This document shows positions 53,674-62,350 of a stretch of DNA of 64,000 nucleotides, one piece after another. Every line of letters begins with the position of its first letter. Position 1 is the stretch's first letter. The notes under the pieces are model-generated. The model searched no databases. It was not told where the DNA came from and was given only the letters and a program-made list of their open reading frames with translations. The stretch is from assembly GCF_028128765.1 (NCBI RefSeq), contig NZ_LBJG01000005.1, forward strand, positions 372,001-436,000, written 5' to 3'. The DNA comes from Bradyrhizobium sp. CCBAU 51627. Its GTDB lineage: Bacteria; Pseudomonadota; Alphaproteobacteria; Rhizobiales; Xanthobacteraceae. A program made the position numbers and the translations under genes.

Positions 53674-54427
53674 ATGCTGTCTCTCTTTCGGCGGCCGCGG
53701 AGATCTGCCTGGCCGCTTCGCGGACCTCCGCACTGATGCGATCAATCAACTCGCCATTGGCATGCTGGCCGGCGATCGTGATGCAGAGGCTTGCGCTCGG
53801 ATAGCCAGCGTCGAGGATCGGGGCGGCGATCCCGACCGCGCCCGGCGTCACTTCGCCGAAGGCGACGGCAACGCCGACGCGCCGCACTCGCTTCAACGCA
53901 GCAAGGATGTCGTCGGGAGCGTCGCCGACGCCGACGCTGCGCAGATCGGCAGCATAACGCGTCACCAGCGGCATGAGGCGCTGCTTGGGCAGAAAGGCCA
54001 TGATCGAGCGCGCGATCGCGCCGCGCCCCATCGGCATCGGTCTGCCGCGCGGATAGCTGCTGACTGGATTCACGGTGGATGCGATCGAGGCTACGCACAG
54101 TATTTTATCGCCATACCAGCGCACGATCAGCGCCGTGCAGGGGTACGCGGCTGTGAGGCGTTCCAGGTGCGGCGTAGCGATTGCGATCAACGGATCGGAG
54201 CGGCGACTGAGATAATCCATCTCGACCACGCGCGGGCCGAGTGCGAACCGGCCGCCGCGCGTCGACATCACGAAGCCGCTGTCCTTCAGGCTCTTCAGGT
54301 AGCGGTAGAGGGTCGGCCTGGTATAGCCGAGCTCGTTCATGAGTTCCTCGGGCGACCATTGCGGACGCGCCTCGGTGAAGAGATCGAGCACGGCAAGGAC
54401 TCGATCCTGACTGTTTGCCTTGACCAT
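53672..54427 (-). CDS. IclR family transcriptional regulator
   Basis: 251 residues. The N-terminal winged helix is near 8-65 (VLAVLDLFTEARPQWSPEEL, then TRPTLYRYLKSLKDSGFV). The C-terminal effector domain is near 80-245, with the usual end GVAVAFGEVTPGAVGIAAPI. IclR proteins often control aromatic catabolism. The gene lies between the monooxygenase and MFS genes, and both of their promoters carry the same palindrome, so it most likely governs both. Confidence 0.9.
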   Translation of the reverse strand: MVKANSQDRVLAVLDLFTEARPQWSPEELMNELGYTRPTLYRYLKSLKDSGFVMSTRGGRFALGPRVVEMDYLSRRSDPLIAIATPHLERLTAAYPCTALIVRWYGDKILCVASIASTVNPVSSYPRGRPMPMGRGAIARSIMAFLPKQRLMPLVTRYAADLRSVGVGDAPDDILAALKRVRRVGVAVAFGEVTPGAVGIAAPILDAGYPSASLCITIAGQHANGELIDRISAEVREAARQISAAAERETA

Positions 54428-54515
54428 ATCGGTTTGATTCAGCTTCGCGTTCAGTCGTGTGAGCCGGCTGTGCCGAGGCTGCTATACGTCGGATACAGGC
54501 GGCTTGCGCAGAAAA

Positions 54516-54536
54516 TAATCTCATTATAAGAGATTA
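54516..54536. promoter_or_regulatory. IclR operator, copy 2 (iclR/MFS divergent promoter)
   Basis: TAATCTC-ATTATAA-GAGATTA, perfect 7-bp arms with a 7-base centre; the inner 6-bp arms and spacing equal copy 1. It lies 89 bases before the IclR start and 46 before the MFS start. Confidence 0.75.
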
Positions 54537-54581
54537 ATAAAGGAAAAATAGTGCAGGGGCTACCCGGGGGAGGAGGCGAGC

Positions 54582-55913
54582 ATGGCTGTCACAGCAACGG
54601 GCGAGGCCGTATCGGACACGATCGACGTCCCCGCCTATGTCGACCGGCAGCCAGTGGGCGCCTTCCAGATCCGGGTGCTGCTGGTCTGCGCCGCCGTGCT
54701 GTTCATCGACGGCTTCGACACCCAGGCCATCGGCTATGTCGCGCCCGCCGTGGCGCAGGAGTGGAAGCTCGCGCGCGGCAGCCTCGGGCCGGTGTTCAGT
54801 GCCGGGCTCCTTGGCCTCATGATCGGCGCGCTGATCTTCGGCCCGATGGCGGACAGGATTGGCCGTCGCCGTATCATCCTCGCGAGCACGCTGGTGTTCG
54901 GCATCGGAACGCTGCTCACGATGTTTGCGCCTGATACGACCTGGCTGATCGCATTGCGCGTGCTGACAGGTCTCGGTCTCGGCGGCGCCATGCCCAATGC
55001 CGTCGCGCTGACGTCCGAATTCAGTCCGCATCGCCGTCGCGCCACTCTTGTCATGATGATGTTCGCAGGCTTTTCGATCGGGGCCGCCCTGGGCGGGCTG
55101 GTTGCAGCCGCGCTCATTCCTGCCTTCGGTTGGCGTTCGGTCTTTCTGGTCGGCGGCCTCGTGCCCTTGCTGCTGCTGCCGTTCCTGCTCAACGCCCTGC
55201 CGGAATCGATCAGGTTTCTGGCAATGCTCGGCCGGCGCGACCATGAGGTCGCTGAGATCCTGAAAAAGATCTCGCCGGGCGTGTCTTTCGCCGCCAGGGC
55301 GAAATTCGTCGTCCAGGAGCCGAAATTGCCGGGTCTGCCAGTCGCGCATCTGTTTGCGGAAAGACGCGGATCGGTGACGCTGCTGCTCTGGATCGTGTTC
55401 TTCATGAGCCTGCTCGACCTCTATCTGCTGTCGAACTGGCTCCCCACCGTGCTGAACGATCTCGGTGTCTCGGTGTCGGCTGCGGCCGCGATCGGCGCCA
55501 CGCTCCAGGTCGGAGGCGTTGTCGGCACCTTTACACTCGGCCGGTTCATCGACCGCTTCTCGTTTCGCGCGCTGTCGCTGACCTATCTCTTCGCCGCAGC
55601 TGCCGTTGCGGCCATCGGCATGGTGAGCCATTCGATCGTTCTGGTGACGATCGCGATCTTCGCTTCGGGCTTCTGCATCGTCGGCGGACAGATTGCCTCG
55701 AACGCGTTGACGGCCACGTTCTATCCCACAGCGATCAGATCGACCGGCGTCGGATGGGCGCTGGGCATCGGCCGCATCGGCTCGATCGTGGGACCGCTGG
55801 TCGGTGGGGCGATGCTGGCCCGCGACATGGGGGCGCAGCCGCTGTTTGCCGCGGCGGCGGTTCCGGCGCTGGTGGCCGCAATGGCCGCCTTCATCCTCGC
55901 CAGGCGGGACTAG
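54582..55913 (+). CDS. MFS transporter, aromatic acid:H+ symporter type
   Basis: 443 residues with 12 transmembrane helices. Helix 1 has DGFDTQAIGYVAPAV, the acidic D-G-x-D motif of the AAHS family (PcaK, BenK), and the loop 2-3 motif is GPMADRIGRRR near 85-95. It probably imports an aromatic or related acid for the FAD monooxygenase. GGAGGAGG precedes the ATG. A 12-bp palindrome (GGCAGCGCTGCC, 55938-55949) after the stop could be a weak terminator. Confidence 0.9.
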   Translation: MAVTATGEAVSDTIDVPAYVDRQPVGAFQIRVLLVCAAVLFIDGFDTQAIGYVAPAVAQEWKLARGSLGPVFSAGLLGLMIGALIFGPMADRIGRRRIILASTLVFGIGTLLTMFAPDTTWLIALRVLTGLGLGGAMPNAVALTSEFSPHRRRATLVMMMFAGFSIGAALGGLVAAALIPAFGWRSVFLVGGLVPLLLLPFLLNALPESIRFLAMLGRRDHEVAEILKKISPGVSFAARAKFVVQEPKLPGLPVAHLFAERRGSVTLLLWIVFFMSLLDLYLLSNWLPTVLNDLGVSVSAAAAIGATLQVGGVVGTFTLGRFIDRFSFRALSLTYLFAAAAVAAIGMVSHSIVLVTIAIFASGFCIVGGQIASNALTATFYPTAIRSTGVGWALGIGRIGSIVGPLVGGAMLARDMGAQPLFAAAAVPALVAAMAAFILARRD

Positions 55914-56109
55914 CCGAGGCGGCGAAACGCCCAAAACGGCAGCGCTGCCTTCCTGCAACGCTCATGTGCAGGCGTCGGCAACGAAATGGCGTTGCAAGTT
56001 GTGGCGCGCCGCAATAGCCAAGGAATGGACGTTTTGTTTGGACAAGCCTCGTTCCTGGATGGAGGCTGCGCCACAACGTCGGATGACGCACCAGTTAAGG
56101 AATCCCGTG

Positions 56110-57492
56110 ATGACGATGCTGCCCAATTCGCAAGAAGCCCGGGATGTGGCCTACCAGCTCCATGCCTACACCAATGCGCGCGCCCATCAGCAGGCGGGTC
56201 CCCTGGTGATCGAACGCGGCGAGGGGCCTTACGTGTTCGACGCGTCAGGCAAGCGCTATTTCGAGGCGATGGCGGGCCTGTGGAGCGTCGGGCTCGGCTT
56301 CAATGAGGAGCGGCTGGTCGAGGCCGCCTACAAGCAAATGCAGGCGCTGCCGTTCTACCACACCTTCTCGGCCAAATCGCACGGGCCCTCGATCGATCTC
56401 GCCGAGAAGCTGGTGGCGCTCGCGCCTGTGCCCATGAGCAAGGTGTTCTTCACCAATTCCGGCTCGGAGGCGAACGATACCGTCCTGAAGCTGATTGCCT
56501 ATCGTTCGAATTCGCTCGGCCAGCCGCAGAAAAAGAAAATCATCAGCCGCATGCGCGCTTATCACGGCGTCACCGTCGCGTCGGCAAGCCTCACGGGCCT
56601 TCCCAACAACCACCGCTCGTTCGACCTGCCGCTGCCGAATATCCTGCACACGGGCTCGCCGCATTTCTACAAGGACGGCGCGCCCGGCGAGAGCGAGGAG
56701 GCGTTTGCGACGCGCCGGGCCGAGGAGCTCGACGCGCTGATCCAGAAGGAAGGACCCGACACGATTGCCGCCTTCTTCGGCGAGCCGGTGATGGGAGCGG
56801 GCGGCGTCGTGGTGCCGCCGGCAACTTATTGGGACAAGATCCAGGCAGTCCTGAAAAAGTACGACATCCTCCTGATTGCCGACGAGGTGATCTGCGGCTT
56901 CGGCCGCACCGGCAAGATGTTCGGTAGCGAGACCTATGGCATCAAGCCCGATGCGATGGTGGTTTCCAAGCAGATCACCTCGAGCTATTTCCCGCTGTCG
57001 GCGATCATCATGAACGACCGCATGTTCGAGCCGATCGCCGACGAGAGCAATAAGATCGGCGTGCTCGGCCACGGCTTCACCGCCGGCGGTCATCCGGTCG
57101 GTTCGGCGGTGGCGCTCGAAAACCTCAAGATCATCGAGGAGCGGGGCCTGGTCGCGCATGCTGCCGAGCTCGGCGGCTATATGCAGGGCCGCTTGCGCGA
57201 GCTCACTAGCCATCCGCTGGTCGGCGAGGTTCGCGGCGTCGGCATGATCGCAGCGCTCGAGCTCGTGCTCGACAAGGGCCGCAAGACCGCGGCTGCAACG
57301 CCCGGCGCGGTCGGCGGCATGGCCAGCCGCATGCTGCAGGAGCGCGGCGTGATCTTGCGCAACATGCTCGATGCGATCGCCATCTGCCCGCCGCTGATCA
57401 CCACCAAGGCCCAGATCGACGAGCTGGTCGCGGCGATCACGGGCGTGCTCGATGACATGAAGAGCGAAGTGGCGAAGCTGCCGCAGGCGTAA
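56110..57492 (+). CDS. Class III PLP-dependent aminotransferase (omega-amino acid type)
   Basis: 460 residues. The PLP fold is complete: NSGSEANDTVLKL near 117, the aspartate in LLIADEVICGFGRTGKM near 257-273, and the Schiff-base Lys in VVSKQITSSYFPLSA near 287. The motif around the Lys is that of SpuC/beta-alanine-pyruvate or putrescine-pyruvate transaminases. It moves an amino group from an omega-amino acid or diamine to pyruvate. The frame opens far upstream; the ATG at 56110, after AAGGA, is used. It lies 196 bases after the MFS gene and may or may not be coregulated. Confidence 0.88.
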   Translation: MTMLPNSQEARDVAYQLHAYTNARAHQQAGPLVIERGEGPYVFDASGKRYFEAMAGLWSVGLGFNEERLVEAAYKQMQALPFYHTFSAKSHGPSIDLAEKLVALAPVPMSKVFFTNSGSEANDTVLKLIAYRSNSLGQPQKKKIISRMRAYHGVTVASASLTGLPNNHRSFDLPLPNILHTGSPHFYKDGAPGESEEAFATRRAEELDALIQKEGPDTIAAFFGEPVMGAGGVVVPPATYWDKIQAVLKKYDILLIADEVICGFGRTGKMFGSETYGIKPDAMVVSKQITSSYFPLSAIIMNDRMFEPIADESNKIGVLGHGFTAGGHPVGSAVALENLKIIEERGLVAHAAELGGYMQGRLRELTSHPLVGEVRGVGMIAALELVLDKGRKTAAATPGAVGGMASRMLQERGVILRNMLDAIAICPPLITTKAQIDELVAAITGVLDDMKSEVAKLPQA

Positions 57493-57514
57493 GGCACGCT
57501 GCTGCGTCAAATTC

Positions 57515-57600
57515 CGTCATTGCGAGCGCAGCGAAGCAATCCAGAATCCTCCTCGGAAACTGTCTGGATTGCTTCGTCGCAAGAGCTCCTCGCAATGACG
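57515..57600. repeat. Interspersed palindromic repeat (REP-like)
   Basis: 86 bases. The outer arms CGTCATTGCGAG and CTCGCAATGACG are perfect reverse complements; inner arms GAAGCAATCCAGA and TCTGGATTGCTTC are also perfect. It can form a long hairpin. It sits 22 bases after the aminotransferase stop, between convergent genes, the usual place for such elements. I recall this sequence as highly repeated in Bradyrhizobium and Rhodopseudomonas. Confidence 0.85.
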
Positions 57601-57619
57601 ATGGAGAGAGCGGGGCTGC

Positions 57620-58768
57620 CTACGCCCGCTGCACCCCGATCACACGACCCTTCTCGATCGCCAGTGCCAGCTCGCCGCGCTTCAGTTTCAGTGCGGCTTC
57701 GCCGAACAACTCACGACGCCAGCCGCGCAGCGCCGGCACGTCGGCATCATCGCTGGCTGCAATTTCTTCGAGATCATCGACGGTCGCGATCACCTTGCTT
57801 GCCACCGCATGACGCTCGGCGGTCATGCGCAGCAGAACCTTCAACAACTCGACGGTCGCCGCGCCGTTGGAGTTGTTGCGCGGCTTCTCCAGCTTCGGCA
57901 GCATCGAGAAATCCCGCGCCAGGCCGCGCTCGACCGCGGCGACGATGTCGGCGCCCCATTTGGACTTCTCGAAACCCTTCGGCACCGAGCGCAGGTGGGC
58001 GAGCTTCTCCAGCGTATTCGGCGCATGGGTGGCGATGTCGGTGACGGCTTCGTCGCGCAGCACACGGCCGCGCGGCACGTCGCGGCTCTGCGCCTCCTGC
58101 TCACGCCAGGCGGCGACCTCCATCAGCACCGCGAGGTCCTTCGGCTTGCGCACCCGCGTCTTCAGCCGCTCCCAAGCGCGCTCGGGGTGGAAATCGTAGG
58201 TCTTGGGCGAGGTCAGGATCTCCATCTCGATGGAGACCCATTCGTTGCGACGGCGCTTCTTGAGGTCGGCGTCGAGTGCGGCGAACACGTCGCGCAGATG
58301 CGTGACGTCGGAGACCGCGTAATGCATTTGCTCCTTGGTCAGCGGTCGGCGCGACCAGTCGGTGAAGCGGTGGGTCTTGTCCGGGCGGTGACCGGTGACC
58401 TTCTCGACCAGTGCGTCATAGGCGATGCTGTCGCCGTAGCCGAGCACCATGGCGGCAACCTGGGTGTCGAACACCGGATGCGGGATGATGTTGGCCTGGT
58501 GCCAGATGATCTCGATGTCCTGGCGGGCGGCGTGAAACACCTTCAGCACGCTCTCGTTGGCCATCAGCTCGAAGAACGGCTTGAGGTCGATGCCGTCGGC
58601 GAGGGTGTCGATGACGACCGCTTCCTCGGGGCTGGCCATCTGCACCACGCACAGCAGCGGGTAATAGGTGGTCTCGCGCAGGAACTCGGTATCGACGGTA
58701 ATGACGGGATGCTTGGCCAGCCGGCTGCAGGCAGCCGCGAGGTCAGCGGTGGTGGTAATCAAATCCAT
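57620..58768 (-). CDS. rnd: Ribonuclease D
   Basis: 382 residues. The DEDD exonuclease domain shows [19 protein letters not shown] near 25-43, HAARQDIEI near 80 and [13 protein letters not shown] near 150-162. Two HRDC-like helical domains follow. It trims 3' ends of tRNA and other small RNAs. The REP-like element lies just beyond its 3' end. Confidence 0.95.
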   Translation of the reverse strand: MDLITTTADLAAACSRLAKHPVITVDTEFLRETTYYPLLCVVQMASPEEAVVIDTLADGIDLKPFFELMANESVLKVFHAARQDIEIIWHQANIIPHPVFDTQVAAMVLGYGDSIAYDALVEKVTGHRPDKTHRFTDWSRRPLTKEQMHYAVSDVTHLRDVFAALDADLKKRRRNEWVSIEMEILTSPKTYDFHPERAWERLKTRVRKPKDLAVLMEVAAWREQEAQSRDVPRGRVLRDEAVTDIATHAPNTLEKLAHLRSVPKGFEKSKWGADIVAAVERGLARDFSMLPKLEKPRNNSNGAATVELLKVLLRMTAERHAVASKVIATVDDLEEIAASDDADVPALRGWRRELFGEAALKLKRGELALAIEKGRVIGVQRA

Positions 58769-58885
58769 GAACGGCCCATGACACTTGGTATCAGCCGTTC
58801 TGCCGAAAGCGCTGTGATGTCAAGGGGCTTGGCGCGAATTCGAGCCTTGCATTGGGGCCAGAATCGCTTGAAGCGGTCAAAATTC

Positions 58886-59017
58886 CTATTCGTAGCGGAT
58901 CCGGTGGGAGGATTTGCGGGCGCAGGGTAGCGCCACCACCACCAGGCACATGCCAACCAGGGCCAATCCCAGGAACTCGAAAACCAGCAGATCCACGGCG
59001 GAAATCTCCAGAAACAT
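58886..59017 (-). CDS. Possible 43-residue single-helix membrane protein
   Basis: The frame starts MFLEISAVDLLVFEFLGLAL, continues with a hydrophobic run to about residue 30 (VGMCLVVVALP), and ends with a basic tail ARKSSHRIRYE, the positive-inside pattern of a small membrane protein. No ribosome binding site is visible. It lies 117 bases upstream of rnd on the same strand. The remainder of the 58769-59186 gap holds only the terminator at 59131-59165. Confidence 0.4.
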   Translation of the reverse strand: MFLEISAVDLLVFEFLGLALVGMCLVVVALPCARKSSHRIRYE

Positions 59018-59130
59018 CGGTAGATTTGTCGGCCGTGCGTTGAGGGTCTGTTAATTCTGATGGTTACCGCCGGCGAGGCGGGCCGGATGGTGGACGAGGA
59101 GTTAATGGGGGCGATCGTCTAAACTAGAAC

Positions 59131-59165
59131 AAAATTCGGCGCCCCGCGGGCGGAGCGCCGATTTT
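59131..59165 (-). terminator. Intrinsic terminator of the ugp-like operon
   Basis: CGGCGC (59137-59142) pairs with GCGCCG (59155-59160), with further GC pairing inside. On the minus strand the stem is followed by AATTTTGTT. It is 27 bases beyond the ugpB-like stop. Confidence 0.7.
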
Positions 59166-59186
59166 CGTTGGCCGGTGTCCTTGGCC

Positions 59187-60521
59187 CTACGGCAGCTTCA
59201 GCGACGTCTCCGCGTTGTACGGCTTGAGGGTCTCGTCGGCAGCCTTCTGGGCGGCGACGAGGGCCTCCTTCGGCTGCTTCTTGCCGTTCAGGACCAGCAT
59301 CACCTCGTCCTCGAGATTCTTGCGCACCGGGACGGTCTTGTAGGTCGCGAACCAGGGTTTTGCGACGTCGAGCTGCTCGACGGCGATCTTCGCATCCGGG
59401 TTCTTGTTGAGGAAGTCGACCATGTCAGGCGTCTTGTAGGCGGCCATGTTGGGCGCGAAATAGCCGGTGGCGCGGCTCCACCAGGCGCTCTTCTCGGGCG
59501 AGGTCATCCACTTGATCAGCGTCCAGGCAGCCTTCTGCTTGTCGGCTTCAACGCCCGCCGGAATGATCAGCGAGGCGCCGCCGATCGGCACGGCGTTGCG
59601 GACGTTGCGCGGGATGAAGGCGACCTTGTAGTTGAACTTGGCGTTCTCGCGCACGTAAGTCAGCGAGCCCGTCGACAACATCATCATCGCGGCGTTGCCT
59701 GAGATGAAGGAGGTGCTGACGGCAGGGCCAGGCGTCGCGCCGGGCGGGTGGACCTTGTGCTTGCTCACGAGGTCGTTCCACCAGGTCAGCGCGCCGAGCA
59801 TCGAGGGCGTGTCGTAATAGACCTCGCCGCCGAACTCCTCGTTGTAGTAGCGCCCGCCATTGCTCATGGTGAGCGTTTCCATCATCCAGCCGCAATAGTC
59901 GTAGGCGCAGGGGATGGCGATGCCCCATTGGGTCACCTTGTCGCCGTCGCGCTTGGTGAGCTTCTTGGCCCAGTCGGTGAGCTCGGCCCAGGTCTGCGGC
60001 GGCTTGCTCGGATCAAGACCTGCTTCCTTGGCCTTGTCCGCGTTGATGTAGAGCAGCGGCGTCGAATTCTGGAAGGGGATGCCATAGACCGAGCGATTGA
60101 TCACCGCATTGCCGCTAAGCGCCGGGAAAAACTGGCCAAGAAATTGCTCTTTGGTGGAACCGTCCGCCTTGATCAACGGATCAAGGTTGGTGAGCTCGTT
60201 CTCGATCTGCATGTCGAGCAGGAAGTTCGCCGACATGATCACGGCGGCCGGCGGTTTGCCGGCCTTGATCGCGGCGCGCGTCTTGATCAGCGTGTCGTCA
60301 TAGGAGCCGGTGTAGACGGCGGTCGCCTTGATGTCGGGGTGACCGTCGTTGAACTCCTTGATCAAGGTGCCCATGTCGCGGGCGAGCTTGCCGTCGACGG
60401 GGACGGGGAAGAACAGGTCGATCTCGGTCGGACCCTCGCCGGCAACAGCCGGGAAGGTGAGGGCGCTTGCCAGAGAGCCTGCCATAGCAAGGCCCAGCAT
60501 GAGCCTGCGGGAGAACAGCAT
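59187..60521 (-). CDS. ABC transporter substrate-binding protein, UgpB-like
   Basis: 444 residues. The signal peptide MLFSRRLMLGLAMAG has two Arg and may be Tat or Sec; cleavage is near AVAGE. The mature protein begins TEIDLFFPVPVDGKLARDM, very like UgpB, which binds glycerol 3-phosphate or its diesters. AGGAGA precedes the ATG at 60521. Last gene of a minus-strand run with two permeases and a phosphodiesterase. Confidence 0.88.
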   Translation of the reverse strand: MLFSRRLMLGLAMAGSLASALTFPAVAGEGPTEIDLFFPVPVDGKLARDMGTLIKEFNDGHPDIKATAVYTGSYDDTLIKTRAAIKAGKPPAAVIMSANFLLDMQIENELTNLDPLIKADGSTKEQFLGQFFPALSGNAVINRSVYGIPFQNSTPLLYINADKAKEAGLDPSKPPQTWAELTDWAKKLTKRDGDKVTQWGIAIPCAYDYCGWMMETLTMSNGGRYYNEEFGGEVYYDTPSMLGALTWWNDLVSKHKVHPPGATPGPAVSTSFISGNAAMMMLSTGSLTYVRENAKFNYKVAFIPRNVRNAVPIGGASLIIPAGVEADKQKAAWTLIKWMTSPEKSAWWSRATGYFAPNMAAYKTPDMVDFLNKNPDAKIAVEQLDVAKPWFATYKTVPVRKNLEDEVMLVLNGKKQPKEALVAAQKAADETLKPYNAETSLKLP

Positions 60522-60532
60522 CGGAAAATCTC

Positions 60533-61402
60533 CTATTTGATGCCTGAGGTGACGAAAGAGCTGATGAAACGCTTCTGAAAGATCAGGAAGGTGATGAGCA
60601 GTGGTGCGATCACCATCAGCGTGCCGGCGGCGATGACGCCCCAGTCCTGCGTGCCTTCGGCGGTCTTGGTGAAGACCGAGAGCCCGACCGTGAGCGGCCG
60701 CTTGTCCGGTGAATTGATCACCATCAGCGGCCACAGGAAGTCGTTCCAGTGACTGGTGACCGAGATGATCGCGAAAGCCGAGAAGCTCGGCAGCGACAGC
60801 GGCACGTAGATGTGGCGGATGCGCTGGATCAGGCTGGCGCCGTCAATCAGAGCGGCATCCTCGAGCTCGGTCGGAATCGCCTCGAAGGCCTGGCGCATCA
60901 GGAAGGTGCCGAAGGCCGACGCAAAGAACGGCATCATGACGCCGGCGAGCGTATCGTAGAGGCCGAGCTGGACCACCAGGCTCAGGTTCGGCACGATCAG
61001 CAGCACCGGCACCAGCATCAGCTGCATCAGGAACAGATAGAAAATCGGCGTCTTGCCGGCGAAGTCGAGACGGGCGAAGGCAAAACCCGCGAGCGTGATC
61101 GTCACGAACTGCACCAGGAGAATGCCGGTGCAGATAATGGTGGTGTTGAGCAAGTAGCGGGGAAAATCACCGATCTCCCAGGCATCCCTGATGTTGTCGA
61201 GCGTGGGTTTCAGGCTCGGCATCAACTCGGCCATCAGGTTGATGCCGTCGGAGGCGGGACGCAGGGTTGCGACGCCCATCCAAAGAAACGGAATGAGCCA
61301 GGCGAGCGCGAGCAGGATCGTCAGCAGGAAGCCGAGCTTCGGCGTGATCTCGTTGCGGGTGGCGAGCGGGGCATCCCGGTGGAGCTTGTCGATCAGCTTC
61401 AT
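60533..61402 (-). CDS. ABC transporter permease, UgpE-like
   Basis: 289 residues and six membrane helices. The ATPase-coupling EAA loop reads EDAALIDGASLIQRIRHIYV near 190-210. It is a MalG-type permease. It overlaps the partner permease by 4 bases and ends 11 bases before the binding-protein gene. Confidence 0.9.
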   Translation of the reverse strand: MKLIDKLHRDAPLATRNEITPKLGFLLTILLALAWLIPFLWMGVATLRPASDGINLMAELMPSLKPTLDNIRDAWEIGDFPRYLLNTTIICTGILLVQFVTITLAGFAFARLDFAGKTPIFYLFLMQLMLVPVLLIVPNLSLVVQLGLYDTLAGVMMPFFASAFGTFLMRQAFEAIPTELEDAALIDGASLIQRIRHIYVPLSLPSFSAFAIISVTSHWNDFLWPLMVINSPDKRPLTVGLSVFTKTAEGTQDWGVIAAGTLMVIAPLLITFLIFQKRFISSFVTSGIK

Positions 61403-62349
61403 GGCCCGCCCTCTCGGTTCGCCATGGTCCGGAACGACAGCGCCGTGAGGCCCATCAGGGCGGCGAGAGTCAGCAGCGTTGCCGCGGAAGCCTTGCCGAC
61501 GTCGAAATGCTCGACCGCCTGCTGATAGATGTAGAACAGCACGAGATTGGTCGCGTTGGACGGGCCGCCCTGGGTCAGGACAAAGACGTGGTCGACTTGC
61601 GTCACCGCATTCAGCGTGGCGATCACGATGACGAACAGGAAGGTTGGCTTGAGCTCCGGCAGGATGATGTAGCGCAGCCGCATGAAGGGGCCCGCGCCGT
61701 CGAGATGCGCCGCTTCCATGACGTCCTCCGGCACGGCCTGCAGGCCGGCAAGGAAGAACAGCATGTAATAGCCGGCGTTCTTCCAGATCGTGATGATCAT
61801 GATCGCGTAAAGCGCGATGTCGGGGTCGCCGAGCCAGTTCGGCAGCACCGGAAGCAGGCGGCCGATGTAGTAGTCGAGCAGGCCGACATTGGGCAGGAAG
61901 ATGAACAGGAACAGCGCGGAGGCCGCGACCATCGGAATCAGCACCGGCAGGAACAGCGCGGCGCGTAGCGCACTGGTGACGACGTTGGTGCGGGCCAGCG
62001 CCAGTGCGAACAGCAGCGCGAGGCCGATGCTCGGGATCGCCGTACCGACAGCGTAGATGAGGTTGTTGATCACAGCGCCGGTGAAGGCGGAGTCCGCCAG
62101 CACCGCCGCGATGTTGTCCAGGCCGACGAAGCGAAGCGGCGCCTTCGGCGTGGCGCGCTGGTAAAGCGCATCGATGATCACGCGTCCCATCGCGCCATAG
62201 GTGAACAGCGCGAGGAAGACGAGCGAGGGCAGGAGCAGCAGATAGGCCGGCAGCGACGCCTTGAAGCGGGCGGTGAACCGCCCCGCGATGTGAAGGCGCC
62301 GCGGCGCTGAGGCCGCGACCGGCAGAGCCGCGGGTTCTGCGAGGCTCAT
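61399..62349 (-). CDS. ABC transporter permease, UgpA-like
   Basis: 316 residues with six helices after a polar N terminus of about 35 residues. The EAA loop is EAAHLDGAGPFMRLRYIILP near 215-235. It is a MalF/UgpA-type permease. The ATG at 62349 follows the phosphodiesterase stop by one base. The cognate ATPase (UgpC-like) is not in this window. Confidence 0.9.
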   Translation of the reverse strand: MSLAEPAALPVAASAPRRLHIAGRFTARFKASLPAYLLLLPSLVFLALFTYGAMGRVIIDALYQRATPKAPLRFVGLDNIAAVLADSAFTGAVINNLIYAVGTAIPSIGLALLFALALARTNVVTSALRAALFLPVLIPMVAASALFLFIFLPNVGLLDYYIGRLLPVLPNWLGDPDIALYAIMIITIWKNAGYYMLFFLAGLQAVPEDVMEAAHLDGAGPFMRLRYIILPELKPTFLFVIVIATLNAVTQVDHVFVLTQGGPSNATNLVLFYIYQQAVEHFDVGKASAATLLTLAALMGLTALSFRTMANREGGP

Positions 62350-62350
62350 C

